Shown here piece by piece: positions 11,856-21,849 of a DNA stretch of 64,000 nucleotides. Numbering within the stretch: position 1 is the first letter of the stretch; the number at the start of each line of letters is the position of its first letter. The notes beneath the pieces are model-generated. The model ran no database searches and was not told the DNA's origin. It saw only the letters and a list, made by a program, of their open reading frames with translations. The stretch is from contig NC_133534.1 in the NCBI RefSeq assembly GCF_048544455.1, forward strand, positions 219,647,735 to 219,711,734, written 5' to 3'. The DNA is from Silene latifolia (lineage: Eukaryota; Streptophyta; Magnoliopsida; Caryophyllales; Caryophyllaceae). The position numbers and the translations under genes were made by a program.

Positions 11856-13770
11856 ATGAGATCGAGTTTTGATGACAATGCTCCAAACAAAAAATTGATT
11901 GATTTGGGAGATGACGATAGTGAAGAAAATGAGATGGATGTGGATGTTGGGACCTCTAGTCATCGTGTTTCCAATACTCCAACAAGTGCTAAACCGCCAA
12001 GAGCCCCCAATAGTCAAAATGCCCAAGAGAGTGAGAAGAAAAGAAAAAACGCCTCTGATGTTTGGAATCATTTTTCTAGAACTGAGGATCCTGATGTTGC
12101 TATGTGCAATTATTGTAAGGGTTTGTTTAGTTGCAAATCTAGAAATGGTACAAGTAGTTTAGGCGGCCACACACTTAGATTTAAGAAATTGCCTGCAAAT
12201 TTGGATAAGAAACAAAAATTGCTTAATTTCGAGTCTACCACTATTGTTAATGATGATGGTTCGACTGAAGTTGTTAATGTTCCTAAAGTGTGGACTTTTA
12301 ATCAAGACGCTACTAGGAAATCACTTGCTTTCATGATAACTGTTGATGAGTTGCCGTTTAGGTTTGTTGAAAAAGAGGGATTTAAAGCCTTTTGTAGAAA
12401 CATGAATCCACAATTTAGTATTCCTTCGCGATTCACCGTCGCTAAAGATTGTTATGCTCTCTTTATTGAAGGGAGGCAGAAGTTGTATGATTTCTTTGGT
12501 AAGCTTTCTTCTAGGGTTTGTCTTACCACAGATGCTTGGACTTCGGGTCAAAATTTGGGATACATGTGTCTCACGGCTCATTTTATTGATGATAATTGGA
12601 CTTTACATAAGAGAATCATTAACTTCACAAATTTCTGGTCATTCGGGAAAGATAATTGGTAAAACAGTTGAGAAATGTTTGTCGGAATGGAACTTAAAAA
12701 ACATATTGACAGTCACGGTAGATAATGCTAGCTCTAATGATGTTGCCGTTGATTATTTGAGAAGAAAATTTAACAATTCTGAATGTGATGTCATGGAAGG
12801 GAAATATTTACACATGAGGTGTGCTGCTCACATTCTTAATTTGGTGGTTAAAGATGGTTTGGATGATCTATCTATGGCTATTGTTAAAGTTCGTACCCTT
12901 TGTAAGTATGTGAGGGCTTCACCTGCTAGGATGGAAAAGTTCAAAGCTTGTATCTTGCAAGAGAAATTAGAGAGTAAAAAGTTTGTATGTTTGGATGTTG
13001 AAACTAGATGGAACTCTACTTACTTGATGCTTGAGATTGCGGTAAACTTTAAAAAGGCTTTTGGGTGTTTGATTGTAAATGATTCCAATCTTCAAAAAGA
13101 AATGAAAAAGGTTGGTGGCAATATTACAAGTGAAGAGTGGAAACAAGTGTCTCACATTCTGCCTTTCTTGAAAATTTTTTATGATGCTACATTGAGAATG
13201 TCTGCTTCTCTTTATGTTACTAGTAACTCATATGTGGTAGTGATATTTGGGGTTGGTGAGGTTCTTTCCCAACATCTTCTTCATCAAGATGCTGGTGTTA
13301 GGAAAATGGCTGCCCAAATGAAGGTTAAGTATGACAAGTATTGGGGTAAGATTGAGAATCTCAATTTACTTTTGTTTGTCTCTCTTATTCTTGATCCAAG
13401 ATGGAAGATGAGTTGCGTGGAGTGGATGGTGAAAAACGCATTTGGTAATGAGAAAGGGGGTCTTTTGGCCTTGAACATAAAATATTTCTTTCAAACTTTC
13501 TTTGACTTTTATGCCTCTTCTATTCCTCAAACTTCATCTAGTGCTTGTAGTTCCTCTACCACAACTCATATTCTGCCCCAGGCTAATAAGGAAGATGACA
13601 TGTTTAATTTTGGAGCTCTTTTGGGGGATAACTTTGAATTGGAAATGGGTGATGGAGAAAAGGAGGTAAAGAAGGAGTGGGAGAAATATTTGGCAGATGA
13701 TAGGGAAAGTAGGCGAACTCCTCTTAATATTTTGCAATGGTGGAAGGATAACCGAAAGCGATACCCCATA
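11856..13770 (+). pseudogene. hAT-1 transposase, N-terminal and central part (broken)
   Basis: The enzyme would cut and paste the element in the nucleus. The ATG at 11856 opens a frame with an acidic head and then a BED-type zinc finger at about residues 66-112 (Cys-x2-Cys at about 84 and 87, GGH near 105). The usual last ligand is unclear: the sequence reads HTLRF where BED fingers often have HLxxC. A catalytic Asp sits in TTDAWTS (codon 12531). Near 12628 the frame shifts by one base and the protein continues in another frame to 13770, with the second Asp in VTVDNASSND (codon 12721) and the family's CAAHILNLVV motif at about 12822. The reading frame is then cut after WWKDNRKRYPI by the G1 insertion; the C-terminus lies at 20703-20944. 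The frameshift and insertion make it a pseudogene. Confidence 0.9.
13766..13770. repeat. G1 target-site duplication, left copy
   Basis: CCATA, repeated at 20698-20702 after the 3' LTR. Five bases is the usual integrase footprint of LTR elements. Confidence 0.92.
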
Positions 13771-14994
13771 TGCAGCAGGAGCCACTGACCAGGGCACCTC
13801 ACTTCAGCAGACAAGCCAAAGCAACACCACACCCATCTCAGAAACCAGTCAAGCTGAGCTAAGTTTAGTGGCCAATAAGTATAAGTACAAGCCCAACCAC
13901 CAGCTGCCACCATGGCCAGCTGGTTGGCCACTGAATTAGGCTCAGAAAAGTCCTAGGGGTCCAAGGAAGAATCACAATGCAAGTCCTAGAAATCTAAGTG
14001 GACAGAATCGCAAAGAAATGACAAACAACAAAAGCAAACTTTCCATTTCTGGCTAAACCATGAGGAAAAAGCACTCAAAGAACTTTTGGCTTGTCTTCCC
14101 ATATACCAGATACAACCTAGAGCCAATTTTAATACCAAGGACTCAATCATTTCGTCCTCAAGTGCCTACATTCAATGAAAAGCCAAAGAATGCAAAGAAA
14201 GGACCACAACTCATCACACACACCGCATTTCTCTTTTGTTTTCATTCCAGTTTACAATTAAGAGCTTTTAAACCGTTGTAATATTGTACTTGGACTCTTA
14301 CCAGCATGTGAGGAGGGATCCTGACCCTTGGATGTAGTTTTCTTTTCAAGTTTGTAACCTAAAAAGGCCTATATAAGGACCTTAGCTCAGACTGTTGTAA
14401 CACAGCTGATTTATGAATGAAACCTGAGATTTCTCTCAAAATTAAACCTCTTAATCTTGTGCTTAGTCTGTAGATTAGAGTCAGGCTTGATAATAACCTG
14501 TGCTTAGACTGTGGTTATTGATTAAGTACCTGTTAGTAGAGTCTAAACTTTCCCCATCTTTGAGACTCGTGGTTAGTTTAGCTTTGCTGTTGCTTCAGTT
14601 GAGTTTTCCTGTGTCAATCTGTGGAATTTCTTAACTCAAGTTCCCTAAATTATTAGCTTAATTCCCTGTGAGTATTCTGTGGGTTTTTCAGTTGATAATT
14701 ATATCCAAAGTTCCCTCCTTTCAATCACTATCCCAAAACTGTCTCAATTACAGTCTTTTGTGTCTGTCAGTCAGTTCAGTTGAGTCTTAAAATTACTTTG
14801 AGTCCTCTAAAAATCCTGGAGTTTTGCTCAGAATTAGTTCTCATATCAAAGTAAATTACTGCCAAGTTTCATGATTTTAGGAGGTCAATTCATAATTTTA
14901 TTAATTAGCACAAGTTTATTGCATTCTGAGAAAACTTTTTTGGTTTGCTGGTTTGACTGTTGTATTTGTCTAAACCCTTGGACATTACACTGCA
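13771..14994 (+). repeat. G1 5' LTR
   Basis: Starts TGCAGCAGGAGCC and ends GGACATTACACTGCA. A TATA box, TATATAA, is at 14370-14376 inside CCTATATAAGG. Downstream come repeated TGTG-N-CTGTGG modules from 14458 on. Short ORFs in the LTR are not genes, although the first bases encode the pol C-terminus when read from the 3' copy. Confidence 0.94.
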
Positions 14995-14997
14995 AAT

Positions 14998-15011
14998 TGG
15001 TATATCAGAGC
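14998..15011 (+). other. G1 primer-binding site (altered)
   Basis: TGGTATATCAGAGC follows the LTR. The usual plant initiator-tRNA-Met site is TGGTATCAGAGC, so this copy has an extra AT that should weaken priming. Confidence 0.8.
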
Positions 15012-15018
15012 AAGGTTT

Positions 15019-15041
15019 TAACACGATTCCATCTTGTGTTA
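15019..15041 (+). other. Leader hairpin after the G1 primer-binding site
   Basis: TAACAC (15019-15024) pairs with GTGTTA (15036-15041), followed by GTCTTGGGA. An equivalent hairpin in the same place is seen in NA and G4, with different bases. Confidence 0.5.
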
Positions 15042-15103
15042 GTCTTGGGAAGGAAAGTGAGTTCATTTTTACCCTAACTACAACAAAACTACAAAAATAA
15101 CCT

Positions 15104-16140
15104 ATGAGTGAAGAGAGATTTACTGGTATTGAGACCAGGGTGGATCGGATAAAGGAAGAATCAATGAACTGGTAAATATTGTCAACACTCTTGCAGAAGG
15201 AGTTCCTAACCATGATCCAAGGAGGCCACCCTACGAGAGGCGGGAAGCGGGGGTAGAGGCTTTGTTGGAGCAGGAAGAGGACAACCATACCACCAGGAGC
15301 ATGGAGAAGACATGTCGATATCGATGAATCTATGGCAGAGGGCATCTACATGGAAAGAGACAAAGATATAAAGGTAGAAATTCCCGATTTCCATGGTAGT
15401 TTAAACCACAAGATTTGTTAGACTGGATTAGAACTCATTGAGAGAGTCTTTGAATTTAAGGGATATATCGACAGAAAGCTTTCAAAGTTTCTATCCTTAA
15501 ATTCAAAGGTTATGCCTCACTTTGGTATGAAACCCCGAAAAGCCGTAGAATGAGAGAAGGCAAGGAACCCATCAAATCTTGGCTAAAACTTAAAAAGAAA
15601 TTGAAGGATAAGTTTATAGCTAAAGATTACACACAGGATATGTTTATCAAGTTAACCCAGCTGAAACAAGACCAACAATCTGTTGAGTCTTATCTTAGGA
15701 GCTTTGAACAACTTACCCCGCAATGTGAGATCACCAAAAAGCCCAATGAAAATTGCTAGGTTTGTTGAAGGATTAGATCCTAAGATTGCTATAAGAGTTA
15801 GAATGCAACAAGTTTGGTCCTTTGATGAGGCAATCAACCTGGCATTGAGGATTGAAAAGATGGGAAAAGCCAAGGTCACGCTTCCAAACCCTTACTGCAC
15901 CCACTTTCAAACCTTTTTCTCAAGGGTTAGGATTGGAGAAATCCCAAAACTTGCAACCCAACCAACACCAGACAAGGGGAAGAGTCATGTGAATCCTAGA
16001 ACCAACACACCTGTGACTGATGGGAAGATTAAGTGCTTCCAGTGCCAAGGGTATGGCCATTTTAGAAAGGACTGTCCTTCTAAGAGAACCTTGACAAAGA
16101 ATGGAAGTAGAACAATGGGAGAGGGAAGGGTTGGTTCAGT
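15104..16140 (+). pseudogene. G1 gag (broken)
   Basis: Capsid and nucleocapsid protein of the element. It starts MSEERFTGIETR at 15104, the same start as G3 gag (MSEERIAGIETQ). The frame is lost and regained several times: the retrotransposon-gag fold is recognisable around 15360-15860 (KVEIPDFHGSL-like, then SWLKLKKKLKDKF, ARFVEGLDPKIAIRV). A CCHC zinc knuckle, CFQCQGYGHFRKDC, lies at about 16034-16075. The last part reads into a stop at 16142-16144 by frameshift. Compared with G3 the order and spacing are conserved, so this is a decayed copy and not a different gene. Confidence 0.88.
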
Positions 16141-19100
16141 ATGAAGAAGATGAGACCCGATAATGGAGGAAGTGGAGACGAAGGAGAACCAGAACAAGAT
16201 GCGCTTGTGGCCCCCCCTGATACAGGTCACAGCTTAGTCTTGTGGAGGGTCATGCATTCCCAACACTCACCTCTGGAAGCTGATCAAAGATCCCTGATAT
16301 TCAGAACCAGATGCACAGTCCAGGGGAGGGTTTGTAACCTAATCATAGATGGGGGAAGTTGTACAAATGTGGCATCAAATGCCATGGTTAGTAAACTCAA
16401 CCTGACAACTCAAGAACACCCAAACCCTTACAAGTTGAGATGGTTGAACAAGGGAGCAGAAGTAAGGGTGGACAAACAATGCTTGGTTCCATTTTCTATT
16501 GGGAAGGTGTATAAAGATGAAGTCCTGTGTGATATTGTCCCAATGGATGCCTCAGCCTACTCCCTGGGGAGACCATGGGAGTATGACAGGAATACCACTC
16601 ACCATGGAAAGGATAACATCTATAGTTTCAAGCATGAGGGTAAGAAGGTCACTCTGACCCCATTACCACCCAACCAGAGAAACTATGGAGGTCCAAGTAT
16701 GCCAGAGGAGGGCAATGGTGTGCTATTTCTTTCTCAAGCACCATGATCAAGGAAATGAAGCAAGAAAAACCTGTCTGGGTATTACTATCCAAAGAAGTAA
16801 GCAAGGAAGGGAGTCCTGAGATGCCTGCTGAAGTTAGACCATTAATTCAGAGGTACAAGGAAGTGTTTCCAAGAGAGCTGCCTAGTGGGTTGCCACCATT
16901 GAGAGGCATTGAGCACCACATAGACCTTGTTCCGGCTCGATGCTTCCCAACAAAGCCACTTATAGAAGTGATCCAGCTGCTACCAAGGAATTACAAAGCC
17001 AAATTGAGGAACTTATGGGCAAGGGATTTGTCAGAGAATCTCTCAGTCCTTGTGCAGTCCCTGCTCTACTTGTTCCAAAGAAAGATGGAACATGGAGGAT
17101 GTGTACTGACAGCAGGGCCATTAACAACATCACTGTCAAGTACAGGTTCCCAATACAAAGGTTGGATGACATGTTAGATGAGCTCAGTGGTGCCATGATA
17201 TTTTCTAAAATTGATCTCGAGGCAAGGGTACCATCAAGTCGATAAGGGAAGGAGATGAGTGGAAGACGCCTTCAAAACTAAACATGGATCAGTATGAGTG
17301 GCTTGTGATGCCATTTGGTCTTTCTAATGCACCAAGCACCTTTATGAGACTGATGACTGAGGTGCTAAGGCCATGTTTAGGCAAATTTGCAGTGGTCTAC
17401 TTTGATGATATCTTGGTTTATAGCAGCAGTAAAGAGAACACCAAAACATCTTGAAGCTCGTATTCGGGATCCTCAAGGAACAAAAACTATTTGGCAAGCT
17501 GGAAAAATGTACTTTTATGGTTGAAGAAGTGGCATTCCTAGGGTACATTGTCTCTGGGAGGGGGATTACAGTTGATCAGGACAAAGTTGCAGCCATTCAA
17601 TCATGGCCAACTCCTAAAACAATCACTGAGGTGAGGGGGTTCCATGGATTGGCCTCCTTTTATAGGAGATTCATCAAGAACTTCAGTTCAGTTGTTGCTC
17701 CAATTACTGAGTGTATGAAGAAAGGGGAATTCCACTGGACTGAGAGTGCTCAGCAGTCCTTTGAGAGGATTAAGAAATTAATGTGTGAGACTCCTATTCT
17801 GAAATTGCCAGACTTTGATCAACTCTTTGAAGTAGAGTGTGATGCCAAAGTGGAGTAGGCATTGGTGCAGTCCCGATCCAAGCTCGAAACCCGTAGCTTA
17901 CTTCAAAGAGAAATTGAATGGAGCTAAATTAAAGTATTCTACCTATGACAAGGAATTTTATGCAATTATCAGGGCAGTCATGCATTGGAGTCACTATTTG
18001 AAGCCAAAGCCATTTGTGTTACACTCTGATCATGAAGCTTTGAAGTATATAAATGGTCAACACAAATTGAGTCACAGACATGCTAAGTGGGTGGAGTACT
18101 TGCAGTCATTCACTTTTTCCAGCAAGTATAAGGAAGGGAAACAAAATGTGGTGGCAGATGCACTATCAAGGAGGCACTCCTTACTATCAGCTATGGGAAC
18201 CAGGGTCCTTGGGTTTGAGTTCATGAAAGAGATGTACAAGGAAGACCCTGACTTCTCTGAGGAGTGGATCACACAGTTTGAAGGGCATAGGGTTCCAGGG
18301 AACAAATACTTGCTGCAAGATGGGTTTCTATTCCAAGGGAACAAGCTCTGTGTTCCAAGGGGTTCCTACAGGGACCTCCTAATCAGGGAAGTCCATTCAG
18401 GAGGCTTAGGAGGGCATTTTGGTGTTCGTAAAACACCGGACATACTACAGAACAGTTCCATTGGCCAAAAATGATGGGGGATGTCCAAAATGTTCTCAAG
18501 AGATGTTCAAAGATGTCAAATGGCTAAGAGTTCCTTCCAAACTGGTCCATATATCCCATTACCAGTGCCAAGCAAAACCATGGAGGATGTGAGCATGGAT
18601 TTTATTGTTGCATTGCCAAGGACACAGAGAGGAAAGGATTCAATCATGGTTGTTGTTGACAGTGTTCAGAAGATGGCCCATTTTATAGCTTGCAAGAAAA
18701 AACAAAGATGCTGCCAGTGTTGTTGAGCTATACCTAAAGGAAATTGTGAGGCTTCATGGAGTTCCAAAGACAATTGTTTCAGACAGAGATACAAAGTTCA
18801 TGAGTTACTTTTGGAAAACTCTATGGAAGCTGCTCAAGACAAAATCATTGTTCAAGATTTCTCACCACCCCCAAACAGATGGCCAAACTGAGGTCACCAA
18901 CAAGACTTTGGGTAGGATTCTGAGATGTCTTGTAAGAAAGAGTCTAAAAGATTGGGACACCAAGTTAGCAAAGCAGAGAATTTGCCTTCAACAGATCACC
19001 ATCAATCTGCATCGGTCATAGTCCTTTTGAGGTTGTCTATGGGATTAATCCCCTAATGCCTGTAGACTTGTCATCTGTACCAAGAAATGAGATAAATCAT

Positions 19101-19581
19101 GATGCTAAGGCCAGGCAGAACAACTACTGAAACTCCATGAAACTGTGAAAAGGGAAATTGAGAAGACCAATGAGAAGTACATGAAACAGTCCAAGGTGCC
19201 TCGGAAAGAAAGGAATTTGTTCCAGGGGATTTGGTCCGGGTTCATTTAAGAAAAGAGAGGTTTCAAAGAAGAAGAAAGAACAAATTAATGCCAAGAGCTG
19301 ATGGCCCCTTTGAAATTGTTGAGAGGATTGGTCCAAATGCCTACAAAGTGGACCTACCAGGAGAGTATGAGGTGCATGGCACTTTTAATGTAGGTGACCT
19401 AAGTCCATATTATGATGATGCTGAGGGGGAGGAGTCACCAGGCTTGAGGACAAGCCCTCTCCAACCAGGGAGGTTGCAGCAGAGCCACCGACCAGGGCAC
19501 CTCACTTCAGCAGACAAGCCAAAGCAACACCACACCCATCTCGAAACCAAATCAAGCCGAGCTAAGTTTAGTGGCCAATAA
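16141..19581 (+). pseudogene. G1 pol: protease, RT, RNase H, integrase (broken)
   Basis: Remnant of the enzymes that copy RNA into DNA and integrate it. Protease core LIIDGGSCTNVAS is at about 16342-16380. Reverse transcriptase is split by frameshifts near 16940 and 17218; [15 protein letters not shown] and YFDDILVYS (17398-17424) are preserved. RNase H is split near 17855, with [18 protein letters not shown] and ADALSRR preserved. Integrase has a damaged HHCC region at 18400-18480 (stop at 18472), then MDFIVALP, VSDRDTKF and TDGQTEVTNKTLG. The C-terminal module (RADGPFEIVERIG, GTFNVGDLSPY) runs through the purine tract into the 3' LTR and stops at 19579-19581. At least six frameshifts or stops make it dead. 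Confidence 0.93.
19464..19474 (+). other. G1 polypurine tract
   Basis: CCAGGGAGGT lies directly before the 3' LTR start TGCAGC and would prime plus-strand synthesis. It also encodes protein here (the pol frame stays open across it). Confidence 0.7.
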
Positions 19582-20697
19582 GTATAAGTACAAGCCCAAC
19601 CACCACCGCCACCATGGCCAGCTGGTTGGCCACAGAATTAGGCTCAGAAAAGTCCTAGGGGTCCAAGGAAGAATCACAATGCAAGTCCTAGAAATCTAAG
19701 TCGGACAGAATCGCAAAGAAATGACAAACAACAAAAGCAAACTTTCCATTTCTGGCTAAACCATGAGGAAAAAGCACTCAAAGAACTTTTGGCTTGTCTT
19801 CCCATATACCAGATACAACCTAGAGCCAATTTTAATACCAAGGACTCAATCATTTCGTCCTCAAGTGCCTACATTCAACGGAAAAGCCAAAGAATGCAAA
19901 GAAAGGACCACAACCTGTCACTCACACCGCATTTCTCTTTTGTTTTCATTCCAGTTTACAATTAAGAGCTTTTAAACCGTTGTAATATTGTACTTGGACT
20001 CTTACCAGCATGTGAGGAGGGATCCTGACCCTTGGATGTAGTTTTCTTTTCAAGTTTGTAACCTAAAAAGGCCTATATAAGGACCTTAGCTCAGACTGTT
20101 GTAACACAGCTGATTTATGAATGAAACCTGAGATTTCTCTCAAAATTAAACCTCTTAATCTTGTGCTTAGTCTGTAGATTAGAGTCAGGCTTGATAATAA
20201 CCTGTGCTTAGACTGTGGTTATTGATTAAGTACCTGTTAGTAGAGTCTAAACTTTCCTGTGCTGAGACTGTGGTTAGTTTAGCTTTGCTGTTGCTTCAGT
20301 TGAGTTTTCCTGTGTCAATCTGTGGAATTTCTTAACTCAAGTTCCCTAAATTATTAGCTTAATTCCCTGTGAGTATTCTGTGGGTTTTTCAGTTGATAAT
20401 TATATCCAAAGTTCCCTCCTTTCAATCACTATCCCAAAACTGTCTCAATTACAGTCTTTTGTGTCTGTCAGTCAGTTCAGTTGAGTCTTAAAATTACTTT
20501 GAGTCCTCTAAAAATCCTGGAGTTTTGCTCAGAATTAGTTCTCATATCAAAGTAAATTACTGCCAAGTTTCATGATTTTAGGAGGTCAATTCATAATTTT
20601 ATTAATTAGCACAAGTTTATTGCATTCCTGAGAAACTGTTTTTTGGTTTGCTGGTTTGACTGTTGTATTTGTCTAAACCCTTGGACATTACACTGCA
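19475..20697 (+). repeat. G1 3' LTR
   Basis: Matches 13771-14994. TATA box TATATAA at 20074-20080. Five TGTG modules begin at 20162, 20203, 20258, 20311 and 20368. The first bases encode the last residues of pol. Confidence 0.94.
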
Positions 20698-20702
20698 CCA
20701 TA
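20698..20702. repeat. G1 target-site duplication, right copy
   Basis: CCATA, same as 13766-13770. Confidence 0.92.
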
Positions 20703-20944
20703 CTTGCTAAAATGGCCAAAGATGTGCTAGCCATTCCGGTTTCTACTGTTGCTTCGGAGTCCGCTTTTAGCACGGGGGGCGGGTTCTTGATTCATTTCGC
20801 ACTTGTTTGACACCTAGAATGGTAGAAACTCTTGCATGTTCTCAAGATTGGCTTCGGACTTCTTCTTCCCCTATGATTATTGAAGAGAGCTTGCTTGAAA
20901 TGGAGAAATTAGAAGAAGGTGATTTTCTTTATAATACTTATTAA
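20703..20944 (+). pseudogene. hAT-1 transposase, C-terminal dimerisation part
   Basis: Continues the transposase frame exactly after the G1 target duplication: LAKMAKDVLAIPVSTVASES. This is the hATC dimerisation region with the catalytic Glu in VASESAFS (codon 20757). A one-base change in the G run near 20777-20784 (CACGGGGGGCGGG) breaks the frame, but the protein reads on in the shifted frame (SFRTCLTPRMVETLACSQDW, then a Glu-rich tail) to TAA at 20942-20944. Three pieces in three locations therefore make one ancestral gene of roughly 710 codons. Confidence 0.9.
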
Positions 20945-21541
20945 GGTTATTTGTTTTGTTTATAAAAATGTCTTGTGCTAACTACTGCTAACTTAGTAAT
21001 TTGCTTGTGTTTATATGACATCAATTCTAACTTTTTTGTTTGTTTTCCTTTGAATATTTTAGACATGAAAGATTTGGTGTTGCAACAACCCCTCATGGTT
21101 ATTGATGAGACGGATGGATGAGATCGTGCTTGAAGGATACAAGTTTTTATTTTGCTTGAGATTTTATTATGGACATATAATTTAAGCACTTGAATTGTAA
21201 TTTGTGAACTTTTGGGCTCTTGAATTGTAGTTTTTGAACATTATTTAGATGTATGTGACTCTTTGGATTTTATTAACATTTCCCAGATTCTGGTTTTGTT
21301 TAACCAGTGTCTTCAAAAATCAAAACTCCAAAATAGCAGCAAAGTTAAAGGATGCAATTAAAACCGGGTTAGAAAACAGGTGCGGTTAACCGGTTTTAGG
21401 ATGCGGTTTGTAAAATCCAGAAAAACCGGTTACCCGGATTAAATGAGGTGCGGGTGAGGTTTAAGAAATTTAAGGTTTTTTAAAACGGGGACCGAACCGG
21501 TTTGCAAAACCGGGCCGGGTACCCGGTTTTGCTCAACCCTA
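20945..21541 (+). other. hAT-1 3' UTR and right subterminal region
   Basis: No coding sequence. 20946-21062 looks like a possible 3' UTR intron (AAG|GTTATTTG ... ATATTTTAG|ACATG), unproven. From about 21360 on there are dense AACCGG/ACCCGG/GGTTAACCGG words, the right-hand subterminal repeats. The last 15 bases are the terminal inverted repeat. Confidence 0.65.
21527..21541 (-). repeat. hAT-1 right terminal inverted repeat
   Basis: TTTTGCTCAACCCTA, the complement of the left end with one mismatch, followed by the GTTGTGTG duplication at 21542-21549. Confidence 0.93.
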
Positions 21542-21849
21542 GTTGTGTGAACCATTTGTCCTTGTTCATTAGTCCTTGTGACTCATTGTGTAAAACAATT
21601 GTACTTGTTCATTAGTCCATGTGACTCGTTGTGTGAACCATTTCCCCTTGTTCGTTAGTCCTTGTGACACCTTGTTCATTAGCCCTTGTGACTCATTGTG
21701 TAAACAATTTATACTTGTTCATTAGTCCTTGTGAGTCGTTGTGTTAAACAATTGTACTTGTTCATTAGTCCATGTGACTCGTTGTGTGAGCCATTTGCCC
21801 TTGTTCGTTAGTCCTTCTGACACGTTGTGTAAACGATTTATCCTTGTTC

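Larger units (their letters stand above)
13771..20697 (+). mobile_element. G1: Ty3/gypsy LTR retrotransposon, decayed, nested in hAT-1
   Basis: A 6.93-kb element with LTRs of 1224 and 1223 bp (TGCAGC...CACTGCA), a 5-bp duplication CCATA, a primer-binding site, gag, then protease-RT-RNase H-integrase order in pol (gypsy order), and a purine-rich tract before the 3' LTR. The two LTRs are still very alike, with one clustered difference near 14552-14575/20255-20272. The coding region carries many frameshifts and could not support its own movement. Its proteins resemble those of G3, and its LTR and leader resemble those of NA. Confidence 0.95.
11198..21541 (+). mobile_element. hAT-1: hAT DNA transposon with nested LTR element
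   Basis: A 10.3-kb unit bounded by 15-bp inverted repeats (TAGGGCTGAGCAAAA at the left, complement of TAGGGTTGAGCAAAA at the right, one mismatch) and by a perfect 8-bp target duplication GTTGTGTG. Inside are subterminal repeats rich in AACCG-type words, a leader with a probable intron, and a BED-finger hAT transposase gene in plus orientation. That gene is split by gypsy element G1 (13771-20697). Without G1 the element would be about 3.4 kb, a usual autonomous hAT size. Both ends look usable, but the transposase has at least two frameshifts and the G1 insertion, so self-mobilisation is very unlikely. Confidence 0.95.
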
